Below the pieces are notes generated by a model, which did no database searches, was not told the origin of the DNA, and saw only the letters and a list, made by a program, of their open reading frames with translations. Shown here piece after piece: positions 1 to 6,352 of a DNA stretch of 11,949 nucleotides. The stretch comes from Actinomycetes bacterium. GTDB taxonomy: Bacteria; Actinomycetota; Actinomycetes; Actinomycetales; Micrococcaceae. The number at the start of each line of letters is the position of its first letter. Position 1 is the first letter of the stretch. The position numbers and the translations under genes were made by a program. The stretch is taken from positions 1-11,949 of the forward strand of contig JAFAAV010000023.1 in assembly GCA_023426375.1 (NCBI GenBank). The letters run 5' to 3'.

Positions 1-296
1 CTGGCCGCCAGGTGCAGGTAGGTGAACAGCGTGAGGTCTTCGCGCAGGTAGCCGTACTCCTGGGCAATTGGTTCCTTGACCTTGACCACCATGTCCGCGT
101 TGTTCCATGCGTCATCCACGCTGACCATGCTGGCCCCGGCGGTCTCGTAAGCGGCGTCCTCGAAGCCGGAGCCCTCCCCGGCCCCGCGCTCCACGAACAC
201 TTCATGACCTCGACCCGTCAGCGCCGTGACCACGGCCGGGGTGAGCCCGACACGTGCCTCTTCGGGTTTGACTTCGCGGGGAACCGAAATCCGCAT
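1..296 (-). CDS. ald: Alanine dehydrogenase, N-terminal part (cut by the left window edge)
   Basis: NAD-dependent alanine dehydrogenase, which interconverts L-alanine with pyruvate plus ammonia in the cytoplasm. Only the first 98 codons are present; the family is about 370 residues, so the NAD-binding domain lies outside the window. The visible part begins MRISVPREVKPEEARVGLTP, continues through a GHEVFVERGAGEGSGF stretch and a KVKEP motif holding the substrate-binding lysine, and ends in LFTYLHLAA, which holds the conserved histidine. This matches the mycobacterial Ald N-terminus closely, as recalled from memory. The ATG at 296 is preceded by AGGAG (307-311) at 10 bases. It is transcribed in the same direction as the DUF3151 gene, 127 bases downstream of it, probably from its own promoter in that gap. 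The related N-terminal domain of transhydrogenase alpha is the main alternative, but KVKEP plus LFTYLHLA fits alanine dehydrogenase better. Confidence 0.93.
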   Translation of the reverse strand, partial: MRISVPREVKPEEARVGLTPAVVTALTGRGHEVFVERGAGEGSGFEDAAYETAGASMVSVDDAWNNADMVVKVKEPIAQEYGYLREDLTLFTYLHLAA

Positions 297-372
297 GACT
301 GCCACGCTCCTGCCGTAGATGGGGCGCGCGAGCCTGGCAGGTTGCGCTCAAGGCTCTGCGTCGAACCCCGGG

Positions 373-413
373 GTGTCCCTCCATTGTGCACGCTATACAG
401 TGACACGGGACAC
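373..413 (-). promoter_or_regulatory. Putative ald control region: inverted repeat around a TATAGC -10-like box
   Basis: GTGTCCC (373-379) and GGGACAC (407-413) form a perfect 7-bp inverted repeat, 27 bases apart. Between them, on the minus strand, is a TATAGC -10-like hexamer (about 392-397). The region sits about 80-115 bases upstream of the ald ATG. No convincing -35 was seen. The repeat could be an operator pair for an Lrp-type regulator such as AldR, which controls ald in mycobacteria, but this is inference only. Confidence 0.3.
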
Positions 414-423
414 ATACGCTGGG

Positions 424-846
424 TCAGCGCTGCGCGATCTGCCCTGCGGCCTCCGGATCGGAGTCATCCAGGAACTTCTCGATGCGAGCGGCCTCGTCCA
501 TTTCACCAATCTGCGCGGCAGCCTTGCCCAACGCGGCCAGTGCCCGTAGGAATCCGCGGTTCGGTTCGTGGGAATACGGCACCGGGCCGTGACCCTTCCA
601 GCCGTGACCGCGCAGCGAGTCCAGGCCACGGTGATAACCCACACGGGCGTACGCGTAGCCCTCCAGCGTGCGGCCGTCCGCGAGCGCTTCCTCAGCAAGG
701 ATGGCCCACGGCAGCTGCTCCTTGGGGAACGCCGCGGCCAGGTCCTCGGCCTCGTCCCCGGCGTCGAAGCGTGCGGTCAGCTGGGGGTTCTCCTCCAGAT
801 AGGTGGGCTCCGGTCCGTCCAGGAGGTTCTTGCCAACGAGTGCCAC
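424..846 (-). CDS. DUF3151 family protein
   Basis: A 140-residue soluble protein recognised as the actinobacterial DUF3151 family, whose function is not established. Visible features are an N-terminal NLLDGPEPTYLEE segment, an acidic AGDEAEDLAAAFP stretch, the helix-rich LPWAILAEEALADGRTLEGYAYARVGYHRGLDSLR core, the GWKGHGPVPYSHEPNRGFLRAL signature, and a C-terminal helical tail with EAARIEKFLDD. There is no signal peptide or membrane segment. The length is normal for the family. The start is a GTG at 846 preceded by AAAGGAA (852-858) at 5 bases. In other actinobacteria this gene lies close to the aldolase gene fba (mycobacterial Rv0360c near Rv0363c, from memory). Here a transporter and a peptidase gene separate the two. 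Confidence 0.9.
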   Translation of the reverse strand: MALVGKNLLDGPEPTYLEENPQLTARFDAGDEAEDLAAAFPKEQLPWAILAEEALADGRTLEGYAYARVGYHRGLDSLRGHGWKGHGPVPYSHEPNRGFLRALAALGKAAAQIGEMDEAARIEKFLDDSDPEAAGQIAQR

Positions 847-885
847 GGTGGTTCCTTTCCACGTAGATCATGGGGTCTGCTGACC

Positions 886-891
886 ACTCTA
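886..891 (-). promoter_or_regulatory. Possible -10 box (TAGAGT) for the DUF3151 gene
   Basis: TAGAGT on the minus strand, about 40 bases upstream of the GTG start, fits the TANNNT pattern of actinobacterial -10 elements. No recognisable -35 lies 16-18 bases further upstream, so this is a weak call. Confidence 0.25.
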
Positions 892-904
892 CGCAGCCTC
901 GACG

Positions 905-934
905 ACGCCGCTCGCGGCCTTTCGCGCCCGGCGT
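905..934 (-). terminator. Putative terminator hairpin after the AbgT-family transporter gene
   Basis: ACGCCG (905-910) pairs with CGGCGT (929-934), and CGCG (913-916) pairs with CGCG (923-926). This gives an interrupted 10-pair stem with a six-base loop. It starts 3 bases after the transporter stop codon. There is no T-tract, which is common for actinobacterial terminators but weakens the call. Confidence 0.4.
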
Positions 935-937
935 GAC

Positions 938-2572
938 TTACTGCTCGATCATGATCCCCACGCCCGGACCCAGCGGCAGGTTGAAGAAGTAGAAGACCAT
1001 GAGGATGACCGTCCACGCGACCCAGAAGGGCACCACGAACGGGATCATGCGGGCCATGACCGTGCCCAAGCCTGCCTCAGGTTCGTACTTACGGAGCATG
1101 GCCAACAGCACCACCATGTACGGGTTGAGCGGGGTCATCACCTGGGTCGCGGAGTCACCCACGCGGAAGGCGGCCTGAATGAAGGCGGGTTCGAATCCCA
1201 GAATGCCGAACATCGGCACGAACACGGCGGCCATCAGCGTCCACATGGACGAACCGGAAATGATGAACAGGTTCAGCAGCGAACACAGGATGATGAAGCC
1301 GATGATCACGGGGAACCCGGTCACGCCCACGTTCTGCAGCCCGGTGGCACCGGTCACGGCGATCCAGGAGCCGATTCCGGACCAGTTGAACAGTGCGATG
1401 AACTGACCCAGGATGAACGCCAGCACCAGGAACGAGGTCATGTCCTTGAGCGCCTCGCCCATCATGACCGGAACATCCTTGAAGCCCCGGATCGATCCCG
1501 CAATGCGGCCGTAGACGTAACCGCTCACCGAGAAGAACACGAAGATGATGAACACGATGGACGCCAGCAGCGGGGAGGCCGGGAGGAAGTTGCCCTCCTC
1601 ATTGCGCCACGGCGAGTTGGGGAGCAGCGCGAACACGGTCAGCACCACGGCGATGAGCACGAATGTCACGCACGCCCAGATCAGCGCCTTCTTTTCCCGC
1701 GGAGATAGCGCGGCCTCCGTCTTGGGCTCCTGGGACTCGGTCACGGTCTGCTCGTCGCCCACGATCCGCATGGACCGGGTGTCGGTCATGATCTGACCGG
1801 TCTCCGGATTGACCTCCTCCGTGGAGACCTTGGCCCGATGCACGCGGGGCTCCACGATCTTGTCGATCACCCAACCGGCAATCACGGAGAGCACCAGTGC
1901 CGAGACGATGTTGAAGTAGTAGTTGGAGATCGGGTTGACCTCGGTCGCGTTCTCCGCGAGCGCGGGGACCGTGGGGATCACGGCGTTGGTGATGCCCGCG
2001 AACAGTGCGTCGAGCGACGTCGGGAAGATATTGGTCGAATACCCGGCGCCGGCGGATGCGAAGCCGCCCAACAGGCCTGCCACGGGGTGCCGCCCGGCGG
2101 CCTTGAAGGCCAGCGCGGCCAGCGGCGGGATCACCACGAACGCGGAGTCCGCCATGATGGAGCCGACCACGCCCACGAAGCCCACGGTGTAGGGCAGTAG
2201 CCAGCGGGTTGCGCTACCGATCGTGTAGCGGATCGCGGCCGCCAGGAATCCGGACTTCTCCGCGATGCCGATGGCCAACAGGATGGTCGCCACGGTGACC
2301 AGCGGCGGGAAGCCGATGTAGTTGTCACCCAGTGTGGAGGTGAACCATGCGATGCCCTCGCCGGTGAACAGGCCCTTGATGGCCAGAGGCTCATCGGTTC
2401 CCGGGACCGTGACGATCACGTTGCCCCAGGCCATGGCCGTGGACACGATCGCGGTGATCAGGAAGAGGATCGTGAACAGGGCAAACGGTTCGGGCAGTTT
2501 GTTGCCGACCCTCTCGATGCCCGTGAGAAGCCTGTCCCCCAGATTCGATGTCTTGGTCGCGGTGGCGTTCAT
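938..2572 (-). CDS. abgT: AbgT-family transporter (p-aminobenzoyl-glutamate type)
   Basis: A 544-residue integral membrane protein of the AbgT family. Known members either import p-aminobenzoyl-glutamate (E. coli AbgT) or export sulfonamide-like drugs (MtrF, YdaH). After a short cytoplasmic N-terminus there are many hydrophobic segments, with a charged loop in the middle (PRVHRAKVSTEEVNPETG through to LSPREKKALIW). Family signatures are clear: GDNYIGFPPLVTVATILLAIGIAE, ADSAFVVIPPLAALAF, the GGFASAGAGYSTNIFPTS re-entrant region, SGSSMWTLMAAVFVPMF, and RVGDSATQVMTPLNPYMVVLL near the C-terminus. Length is typical (about 500-550). I chose the ATG at 2572 because GGAG lies 5 bases upstream; the GTG two codons earlier touches that site directly. 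It lies 63 bases downstream of the M20 amidohydrolase gene on the same strand. That suggests an import-and-hydrolyse operon and favours uptake over drug efflux. Substrate is inferred. Confidence 0.9.
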   Translation of the reverse strand: MNATATKTSNLGDRLLTGIERVGNKLPEPFALFTILFLITAIVSTAMAWGNVIVTVPGTDEPLAIKGLFTGEGIAWFTSTLGDNYIGFPPLVTVATILLAIGIAEKSGFLAAAIRYTIGSATRWLLPYTVGFVGVVGSIMADSAFVVIPPLAALAFKAAGRHPVAGLLGGFASAGAGYSTNIFPTSLDALFAGITNAVIPTVPALAENATEVNPISNYYFNIVSALVLSVIAGWVIDKIVEPRVHRAKVSTEEVNPETGQIMTDTRSMRIVGDEQTVTESQEPKTEAALSPREKKALIWACVTFVLIAVVLTVFALLPNSPWRNEEGNFLPASPLLASIVFIIFVFFSVSGYVYGRIAGSIRGFKDVPVMMGEALKDMTSFLVLAFILGQFIALFNWSGIGSWIAVTGATGLQNVGVTGFPVIIGFIILCSLLNLFIISGSSMWTLMAAVFVPMFGILGFEPAFIQAAFRVGDSATQVMTPLNPYMVVLLAMLRKYEPEAGLGTVMARMIPFVVPFWVAWTVILMVFYFFNLPLGPGVGIMIEQ

Positions 2573-2577
2573 GTGCA

Positions 2578-2581
2578 CTCC
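2578..2581 (-). promoter_or_regulatory. Ribosome binding site fixing the abgT start
   Basis: GGAG on the minus strand, 5 bases before the ATG at 2572. It overlaps the first base of the in-frame upstream GTG (2576-2578), so it can only serve the ATG. Confidence 0.6.
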
Positions 2582-2635
2582 ATGATGGTCAGTGATCGAT
2601 GGATCTTTTCCTGGTGGTGACCGGCCGGGGTCGGC

Positions 2636-4030
2636 TCAGTCGAAGTAGTTCTCCACGGCGATACCGCCACCGTTGGCCCGGAAATCTTCCGTGACGTGCT
2701 GGGCGAGAGTGTCATCGACCAGGTAGTCGAGGGCCACCGCGGCCAGGCCGTAGGCGCCGTCGACCCCGGCGCTCTCCGCGAGCGGGGTGGCCGCCGCGGC
2801 CGCGAAATCTCTGGTGTGCAGGCCCATGTCCTGGTCGGTGATGCTGATCAACGGGTGGATTCCCGGGATGCGGTAGCTGACGTTGCCGAAATCGGTGGAG
2901 GCCGCCAGCACTTCCGACACCGTGCCCGCGGGGAACGGATCGCGCCCACGACGCCGCTGGGCCAGGACCCAGCGATCGGACAGTGGCGCGTTGCCCAGCA
3001 CGGGCAGGGTGGCCGGCGAGGAATCCCAGTCGACCTCCACACCCACCCCGGCCATCAACGCTGCGCCCTGCAGGATTTCGGTGACGCGTTCCGAAAGTGC
3101 CTTGAGCGTCTCCGGGCGCTGGGAGCGCACGTACAGCTGCAGCGTGGCGGTTTCGGTGATGATGTTCGGCCGTTCCCCACCCTCGGGCAGCACCGCGTGG
3201 ATGCGATCGGTCGGCGGGGTCTGCTGCCTCAACAGCCCCAGCCCCTGGTAGGCGAGCACGGCGGCGTCGAGGGCGTTGCGCCCCATGAACGGGTGCGACG
3301 ACGCGTGGGCCGCCCGACCGCGGTAGTGCACGGTGCACTGACGGCGCCCGAGCCAGACCTGATCCACGAGATCCGTGACGTAGGAGTGCACCATGGCGGC
3401 CGCGTCGATGCCTTCCAAGGCGCCAGCCCGGGCCATGATCTCCTTGCCGCCCTCGCCCTCTTCCGCGGGGGTGCCCAGATAGACAACCCGACCGGAAAAC
3501 GCGGAAGGGTTGTCGCGGATGAGCTCGACGAGTGCGACGAACGCGCCCAGTCCGGTCACGGCAATCACGTTGTGACCGCAGCCGTGGCCGATGCCGGGCA
3601 GGGCGTCGTACTCGGACATGATCGCGATGGTGCGGTGGCGCTGCGGATCAAAGTCTTCGGAGGCGATCTCCGCGTGGATGGCGGTGTCCAGCCCGAAGGC
3701 GGGGTTTTCCGCGGGAATGTCGTGCGCCTTGAGATGGGCGAGAATCTGCTGCACGGCAAAGCGTTCCTGGAACGCCGTCTCGGGGTTCTCGTGCAGTTCG
3801 TGCAGTACACGGTGCAAGTCGGTGGCTTGATCGTCGACCAGGGATTCGAGGCGCTCGTGCAGTTCGTTCGAGGCGCCCACGTGGTCGGCCAGGTGATGCT
3901 CCAGCTCGTTCTTACGGCGCTCGGTGTCCCGTTCGAGCTGCTCCAGATACGCGCGTGATGGTTCCGGACTGACCGTCAGATCACGGGGGTTGCGGTCAGG
4001 AGTCTCGTTGGCTGCGTGGCTCATTCCCAT
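2636..4030 (-). CDS. M20-family metallo-amidohydrolase (AbgB-like)
   Basis: A cytoplasmic zinc-type amidohydrolase of the M20 peptidase family, about 464 residues, most like the AbgB/amidohydrolase branch that cleaves N-acyl or aminobenzoyl amino acids. Seen in order: an N-terminal charged helical stretch of about 65 residues (YLEQLERDTERRKNELEHHL); the LHRVLHELHENPETAFQE motif; MSEYDALPGIGHGCGHN with metal-binding His/Asp (about residues 138-154); the PAEEGEGGKEIMARAGA segment with the catalytic glutamate pair (about 190-191); a lid domain beginning YRGRAAHASSHPFMGRNALDA; ASTDFGNVSYRIPGIHPLI; and MGLHTRDFA. The ATG at 4030 has no Shine-Dalgarno sequence; an in-frame ATG at 4024 is equally possible. 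Longer starts run into the aldolase terminator and are rejected. A TACGCT -10-like box 8 bases upstream suggests a leaderless transcript. E. coli uses an AbgA/AbgB pair with AbgT; only one subunit is present here. Confidence 0.88.
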   Translation of the reverse strand: MGMSHAANETPDRNPRDLTVSPEPSRAYLEQLERDTERRKNELEHHLADHVGASNELHERLESLVDDQATDLHRVLHELHENPETAFQERFAVQQILAHLKAHDIPAENPAFGLDTAIHAEIASEDFDPQRHRTIAIMSEYDALPGIGHGCGHNVIAVTGLGAFVALVELIRDNPSAFSGRVVYLGTPAEEGEGGKEIMARAGALEGIDAAAMVHSYVTDLVDQVWLGRRQCTVHYRGRAAHASSHPFMGRNALDAAVLAYQGLGLLRQQTPPTDRIHAVLPEGGERPNIITETATLQLYVRSQRPETLKALSERVTEILQGAALMAGVGVEVDWDSSPATLPVLGNAPLSDRWVLAQRRRGRDPFPAGTVSEVLAASTDFGNVSYRIPGIHPLISITDQDMGLHTRDFAAAAATPLAESAGVDGAYGLAAVALDYLVDDTLAQHVTEDFRANGGGIAVENYFD

Positions 4031-4048
4031 GCTTAGGGAGCGTAACAA

Positions 4049-4062
4049 GTGATTCGGATCAC
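4049..4062 (-). promoter_or_regulatory. CRP-like palindrome GTGA-N6-TCAC upstream of the M20/abgT operon
   Basis: GTGATTCGGATCAC carries the perfect half-sites GTGA and TCAC with a six-base spacer, the core of the CRP/GlxR consensus TGTGA-N6-TCACA. It lies 19 bases upstream of the predicted ATG and overlaps the expected position just upstream of a -10 box (TACGCT, 4039-4044). A site in this position would normally repress. The outer T/A positions of the consensus are not kept. Confidence 0.4.
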
Positions 4063-4108
4063 CGGCGGCAATGAAGCCGCGCGGCGGCGTCGTCGGTCTT
4101 AAACGACG

Positions 4109-4140
4109 CGGTGCCCCGCGCGAGAACGCGCGGGGCACCG
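4109..4140 (-). terminator. Strong hairpin terminator after the aldolase gene
   Basis: CGGTGCCCCGCGCG and CGCGCGGGGCACCG form a perfect 14-bp stem with a four-base AGAA loop. It begins 17 bases after the aldolase stop. The 3' side on the minus strand continues GCGTCGTTTAAG, a short weak T stretch, and a smaller CGTCG/CGACG stem follows. It separates the aldolase gene from the downstream M20/abgT operon. Confidence 0.85.
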
Positions 4141-4157
4141 GTGTGGTGAAACAGAAC

Positions 4158-5180
4158 TTACTTGATGGAGGTACCTGCGGAACCGAGGTTCTGGCAGGCC
4201 TCGACCACGCGGGTGGCCATGCCGGTCTCGGCCTCGGCGCCCCACACGCGGGGGTCGTACTTCTTCTTGTTGCCGACCTCGCCGTCGATCTTCAGGACGC
4301 CGTCGTAGTTGTCGAACATGAAGCCTGCGACGGGGCGGGTGAACGAGTACTGGGTGTCCGTGTCCACGTTCATCTTGATCACGCCGTAGGAGACCGCATC
4401 CGCGATTTCCTGGGCGCTGGAGCCGGAACCGCCGTGGAAGACCAGGTCGAACGGACGGTCCTTGCCGATCTTGGCGCCGACCTCGTCCTGGATCTGCTTG
4501 AGCAGTTCCGGACGCAGGCTCACGTTGCCGGGCTTGTACACGCCGTGGACGTTACCGAAGGTCAGAGCGGTGATGTAGCGGCCCTTTTCGCCGGCACCCA
4601 AGGCCTCGATGGTCTTCATGCCGTCCTCGACGGTGGTGTAGAGGGTGTCGTTGATCTCGCCGACCACGCCGTCTTCCTCGCCACCGACGGCGCCGATCTC
4701 GACCTCGAGAATGATCTTGGCCTTGTTGGTGCGCTCCAACAGCTCCTGAGCGATCTTGAGGTTCTCATCCAGCTCGATCGCGGAACCGTCCCACATGTGC
4801 GACTGGAAGATGGGGTCCTCACCGCGAGCCACAGCCTTCTCGGACTCGGCCAGCAGCGGCAGCACGAAGCCTTCCAGCTTGTCCTGGGGGCAGTGGTCGG
4901 TGTGCAGGGCAATGTTGACGTCGTAGTTCTTGGCGACCTCGCGAGCGAACGCGGCCATGGCCAGCGAACCGGTCACCATGTCCTTGACCGAGGAACCGGA
5001 CCAGTAGGCAGCACCGCCGGTGGATGCCTGAATGATGCCGTCCGAACCTGCCTCGGCGAAGCCACGGATCGCGGCGTTCAGGGTCTGGGAGGAGGTCACG
5101 TTGATGGCCGGGTAGGCAAAGCCCTTTTCCTTGGCCCGGTCGATCATCTCGGCGTAAACGTCAGGGGTTGCGATGGGCAT
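4158..5180 (-). CDS. fbaA: Class II fructose-bisphosphate aldolase
   Basis: Zinc-dependent aldolase that splits fructose 1,6-bisphosphate into dihydroxyacetone phosphate and glyceraldehyde 3-phosphate, in glycolysis and gluconeogenesis in the cytoplasm. The 340-residue sequence has every key motif of class IIA enzymes: LHTDHCPQDK with catalytic Asp95 and zinc ligand His96; SHMWDGS (127-133); LEVEIGAVGGEEDGV with a metal-linked glutamate (158-172); FGNVHGVYKPGNV with His212; LVFHGGSGSS with His249 and the phosphate loop; and YGVIKMNVDTDTQY (265-278). The C-terminal NKKKYDPRVWG is also typical. Length is normal (about 340-360). The ATG at 5180 has AAGGAG 7-8 bases upstream. It has its own promoter candidate (TAGACT, 5244-5249) and a strong terminator, so it is probably monocistronic. 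Confidence 0.97.
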   Translation of the reverse strand: MPIATPDVYAEMIDRAKEKGFAYPAINVTSSQTLNAAIRGFAEAGSDGIIQASTGGAAYWSGSSVKDMVTGSLAMAAFAREVAKNYDVNIALHTDHCPQDKLEGFVLPLLAESEKAVARGEDPIFQSHMWDGSAIELDENLKIAQELLERTNKAKIILEVEIGAVGGEEDGVVGEINDTLYTTVEDGMKTIEALGAGEKGRYITALTFGNVHGVYKPGNVSLRPELLKQIQDEVGAKIGKDRPFDLVFHGGSGSSAQEIADAVSYGVIKMNVDTDTQYSFTRPVAGFMFDNYDGVLKIDGEVGNKKKYDPRVWGAEAETGMATRVVEACQNLGSAGTSIK

Positions 5181-5243
5181 GAAGTGCTCCTTCTACTGGA
5201 TTCCCGATGCACGGTTGAGCCGTGGCCTGTGGGCCTGGTCTCA

Positions 5244-5249
5244 AGTCTA
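5244..5249 (-). promoter_or_regulatory. Candidate -10 box (TAGACT) of the aldolase promoter
   Basis: TAGACT on the minus strand, 63 bases upstream of the aldolase ATG, matches TANNNT. The 17-base spacing leads to no clear TTGACA. A small CACGG/CCGTG stem (5210-5224) lies in the predicted leader. Confidence 0.4.
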
Positions 5250-5279
5250 GTGGACGGGAGATTCACACTTTCGTGGGAG

Positions 5280-5546
5280 TCACTGAGAAATCACTTCCGC
5301 CAGCGTGATCCGGTCCATGGATTCGCTCCGCGTCATCGACGTCCAGAAACGGCACACCTGGTTCTCCGCAGTCCGGACCAACAAACTGTCCTTCTTGGGC
5401 TTCAACAGGTCTTCTTCCTCACCGCGCACCACGCGGTCGAACAGCGCCTGGGCTTCTTCGTGCGACAGCGGGTTCGAGCGGCGAACCTTGTAGTTCAGGT
5501 TGCTACTGCGGAAATCACCTTCGACGATGACGACGAACTGGCTCAC
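5280..5546 (-). CDS. Small protein of unknown function (88 residues)
   Basis: I do not recognise this protein. It starts with a GTG at 5546, chosen because AAAGGAG (5553-5559) sits 6 bases upstream; the longer frame starting at 5585 has no such site. The product begins MSQFVVIVEGDFRSSNLNYK and ends RITLAEVISQ. It has no membrane segment or signal peptide and is rich in charged residues. A beta-strand-like N-terminus (FVVIVEGDF) is followed by a helical segment (SHEEAQALFDRVVRGEEEDLLKPKK), then LLVRTAENQVCRFWTSMTRSESM with one cysteine. The pattern suggests a small alpha/beta fold, but I claim no function. It ends about 100 bases upstream of the aldolase gene and begins 89 bases after the hydrolase gene upstream. 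Codon use matches the neighbours. Confidence 0.75.
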   Translation of the reverse strand: MSQFVVIVEGDFRSSNLNYKVRRSNPLSHEEAQALFDRVVRGEEEDLLKPKKDSLLVRTAENQVCRFWTSMTRSESMDRITLAEVISQ

Positions 5547-5552
5547 GGGGTT

Positions 5553-5559
5553 CTCCTTT
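5553..5559 (-). promoter_or_regulatory. Ribosome binding site fixing the start of the 88-residue protein
   Basis: AAAGGAG on the minus strand, 6 bases before the GTG at 5546. It is a near-perfect Shine-Dalgarno sequence and rules out the longer upstream frame. Confidence 0.75.
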
Positions 5560-5584
5560 GATCGATGTTCTCGTACTTCGATCA
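5559..5584 (-). repeat. Inverted repeat in the leader of the 88-residue protein gene
   Basis: TGATCGA (5559-5565) and TCGATCA (5578-5584) form a perfect 7-bp inverted repeat with a 12-base loop. Its downstream arm touches the first base of the Shine-Dalgarno sequence. It could be an operator or a leader hairpin that affects ribosome access. Confidence 0.4.
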
Positions 5585-5585
5585 T

Positions 5586-5600
5586 CCGCTGTCACAGCGG
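5586..5600 (-). terminator. Putative terminator of the TetR / VC0807 / hydrolase operon
   Basis: CCGCTG (5586-5591) and CAGCGG (5595-5600) form a perfect 6-bp stem with a three-base TCA loop, about 35 bases after the hydrolase stop codon. There is no T-tract, so this is a moderate call. Confidence 0.4.
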
Positions 5601-5635
5601 GTCAGCACATCCGCCACCGGGCTGAAGTTTCGCAA

Positions 5636-6352
5636 CTACAACTCATCCCGCCAGATCTCCTCGAGCTTGTCCGCGAGTTCCACCGGCCTACTGAGCGCGA
5701 CGGGGTGCCCGCCACCCATTTCGTCCGGATCGATGTGCAAACGTTCCCGGGTGAGTTTCCGGAGGAAATCTACGGGAAAGAACCTGTCGTCCCGGCAGAT
5801 CAGCACCCGAGCTGGGGTGTTAGGCCACGTCTCGAGCGGCAGTGGGTCCTGGAACGGGCGTCCTGACTGGCCGACCGCGTGCGCCGTAACCTCTTCGACC
5901 ATGTGATCGGAGAGCTCGTGGAAGAAGACATTCTGTGGATCGTCATCCTGCTCCGGTGCCCATCCGAGCCGCACGGCCTGCTCTTGCCGGGCCTGTGCAT
6001 AGCCAGTGTTCTCCCACCAGTCGCCCGGCGACTCCCCCGGGAGGGGGATCATGGGCGTCAGCAGGATGAGCAGTTGGGCGTTTACCCGGTCTGCAATGAG
6101 CGTCCCCGTGTAGGCGCCTAACGACTGGGCGACGATGACCACGTCCCGGGCATCGCCAATGGCGTGCACTGAGATGTCCGCGTATGTCTCAAGGCCGGCC
6201 GAGTCATCGGCGCACGGAAGTTCCATGGTGATCACGCCGTGCCCCCGTGCGCGCAGTTCATCGGCCACCAGGTGCCAGTACCAGGGCGTGCTCGCTGCGG
6301 GTGGGATGAGCGCAAAAGTAGTTGTGGTTGCCGGGTTCCCAGGGGAGCTCAC
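5636..6352 (-). CDS. Small alpha/beta-fold hydrolase (MhpC / salicylate esterase-like)
   Basis: A 238-residue cytoplasmic alpha/beta hydrolase. The N-terminal FALIPPAASTPWYWHLVADELRARGHGV resembles the oxyanion-hole region of plant-type esterases and hydroxynitrile lyases. The nucleophile elbow is VAQSLGAY with Ser77. The acid is probably Asp188 or Asp189 in VLICRDDRFFP, and the base is His216 in GGGHPVALSRP. A short cap lies around residues 100-165 (GDWWENTGYAQARQEQ). Length is usual for this group (230-260). The start is a GTG at 6352 inside a GTGA overlap with the stop of the upstream membrane-protein gene, with GAGAGG 6-7 bases upstream, so translation is probably coupled. Being in a TetR-controlled operon suggests it acts on a small ester or amide inducer, but the substrate is unknown. 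Confidence 0.85.
   Translation of the reverse strand: MSSPGNPATTTTFALIPPAASTPWYWHLVADELRARGHGVITMELPCADDSAGLETYADISVHAIGDARDVVIVAQSLGAYTGTLIADRVNAQLLILLTPMIPLPGESPGDWWENTGYAQARQEQAVRLGWAPEQDDDPQNVFFHELSDHMVEEVTAHAVGQSGRPFQDPLPLETWPNTPARVLICRDDRFFPVDFLRKLTRERLHIDPDEMGGGHPVALSRPVELADKLEEIWRDEL

Noticed and set aside
12..866. 284-codon plus-strand frame spanning ald, the intergenic gap and the DUF3151 gene
   Set aside because: It runs across two recognised minus-strand genes and a promoter region, and its C-terminal half is low-complexity Pro/Arg.
2696..3958. 420-codon open frame on the plus strand opposite the M20 amidohydrolase gene
   Set aside because: It is a complementary-frame artefact of high GC content. 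It shows no family motifs, and the minus strand carries an intact M20 enzyme over the same bases.
4031..4138. 36-codon N-terminal extension of the M20 amidohydrolase
   Set aside because: It would begin inside the aldolase terminator stem and cross the CRP-like site and -10 box. It is Pro/Arg-rich and has no ribosome binding site.
4071..5561. 496-codon open frame on the plus strand opposite the aldolase gene
   Set aside because: It is antisense to a clear class II aldolase and its start lies near the aldolase terminator. The translation is a Gly/Val/Asp/Leu-rich mirror of a GC-rich gene with no recognisable domain.
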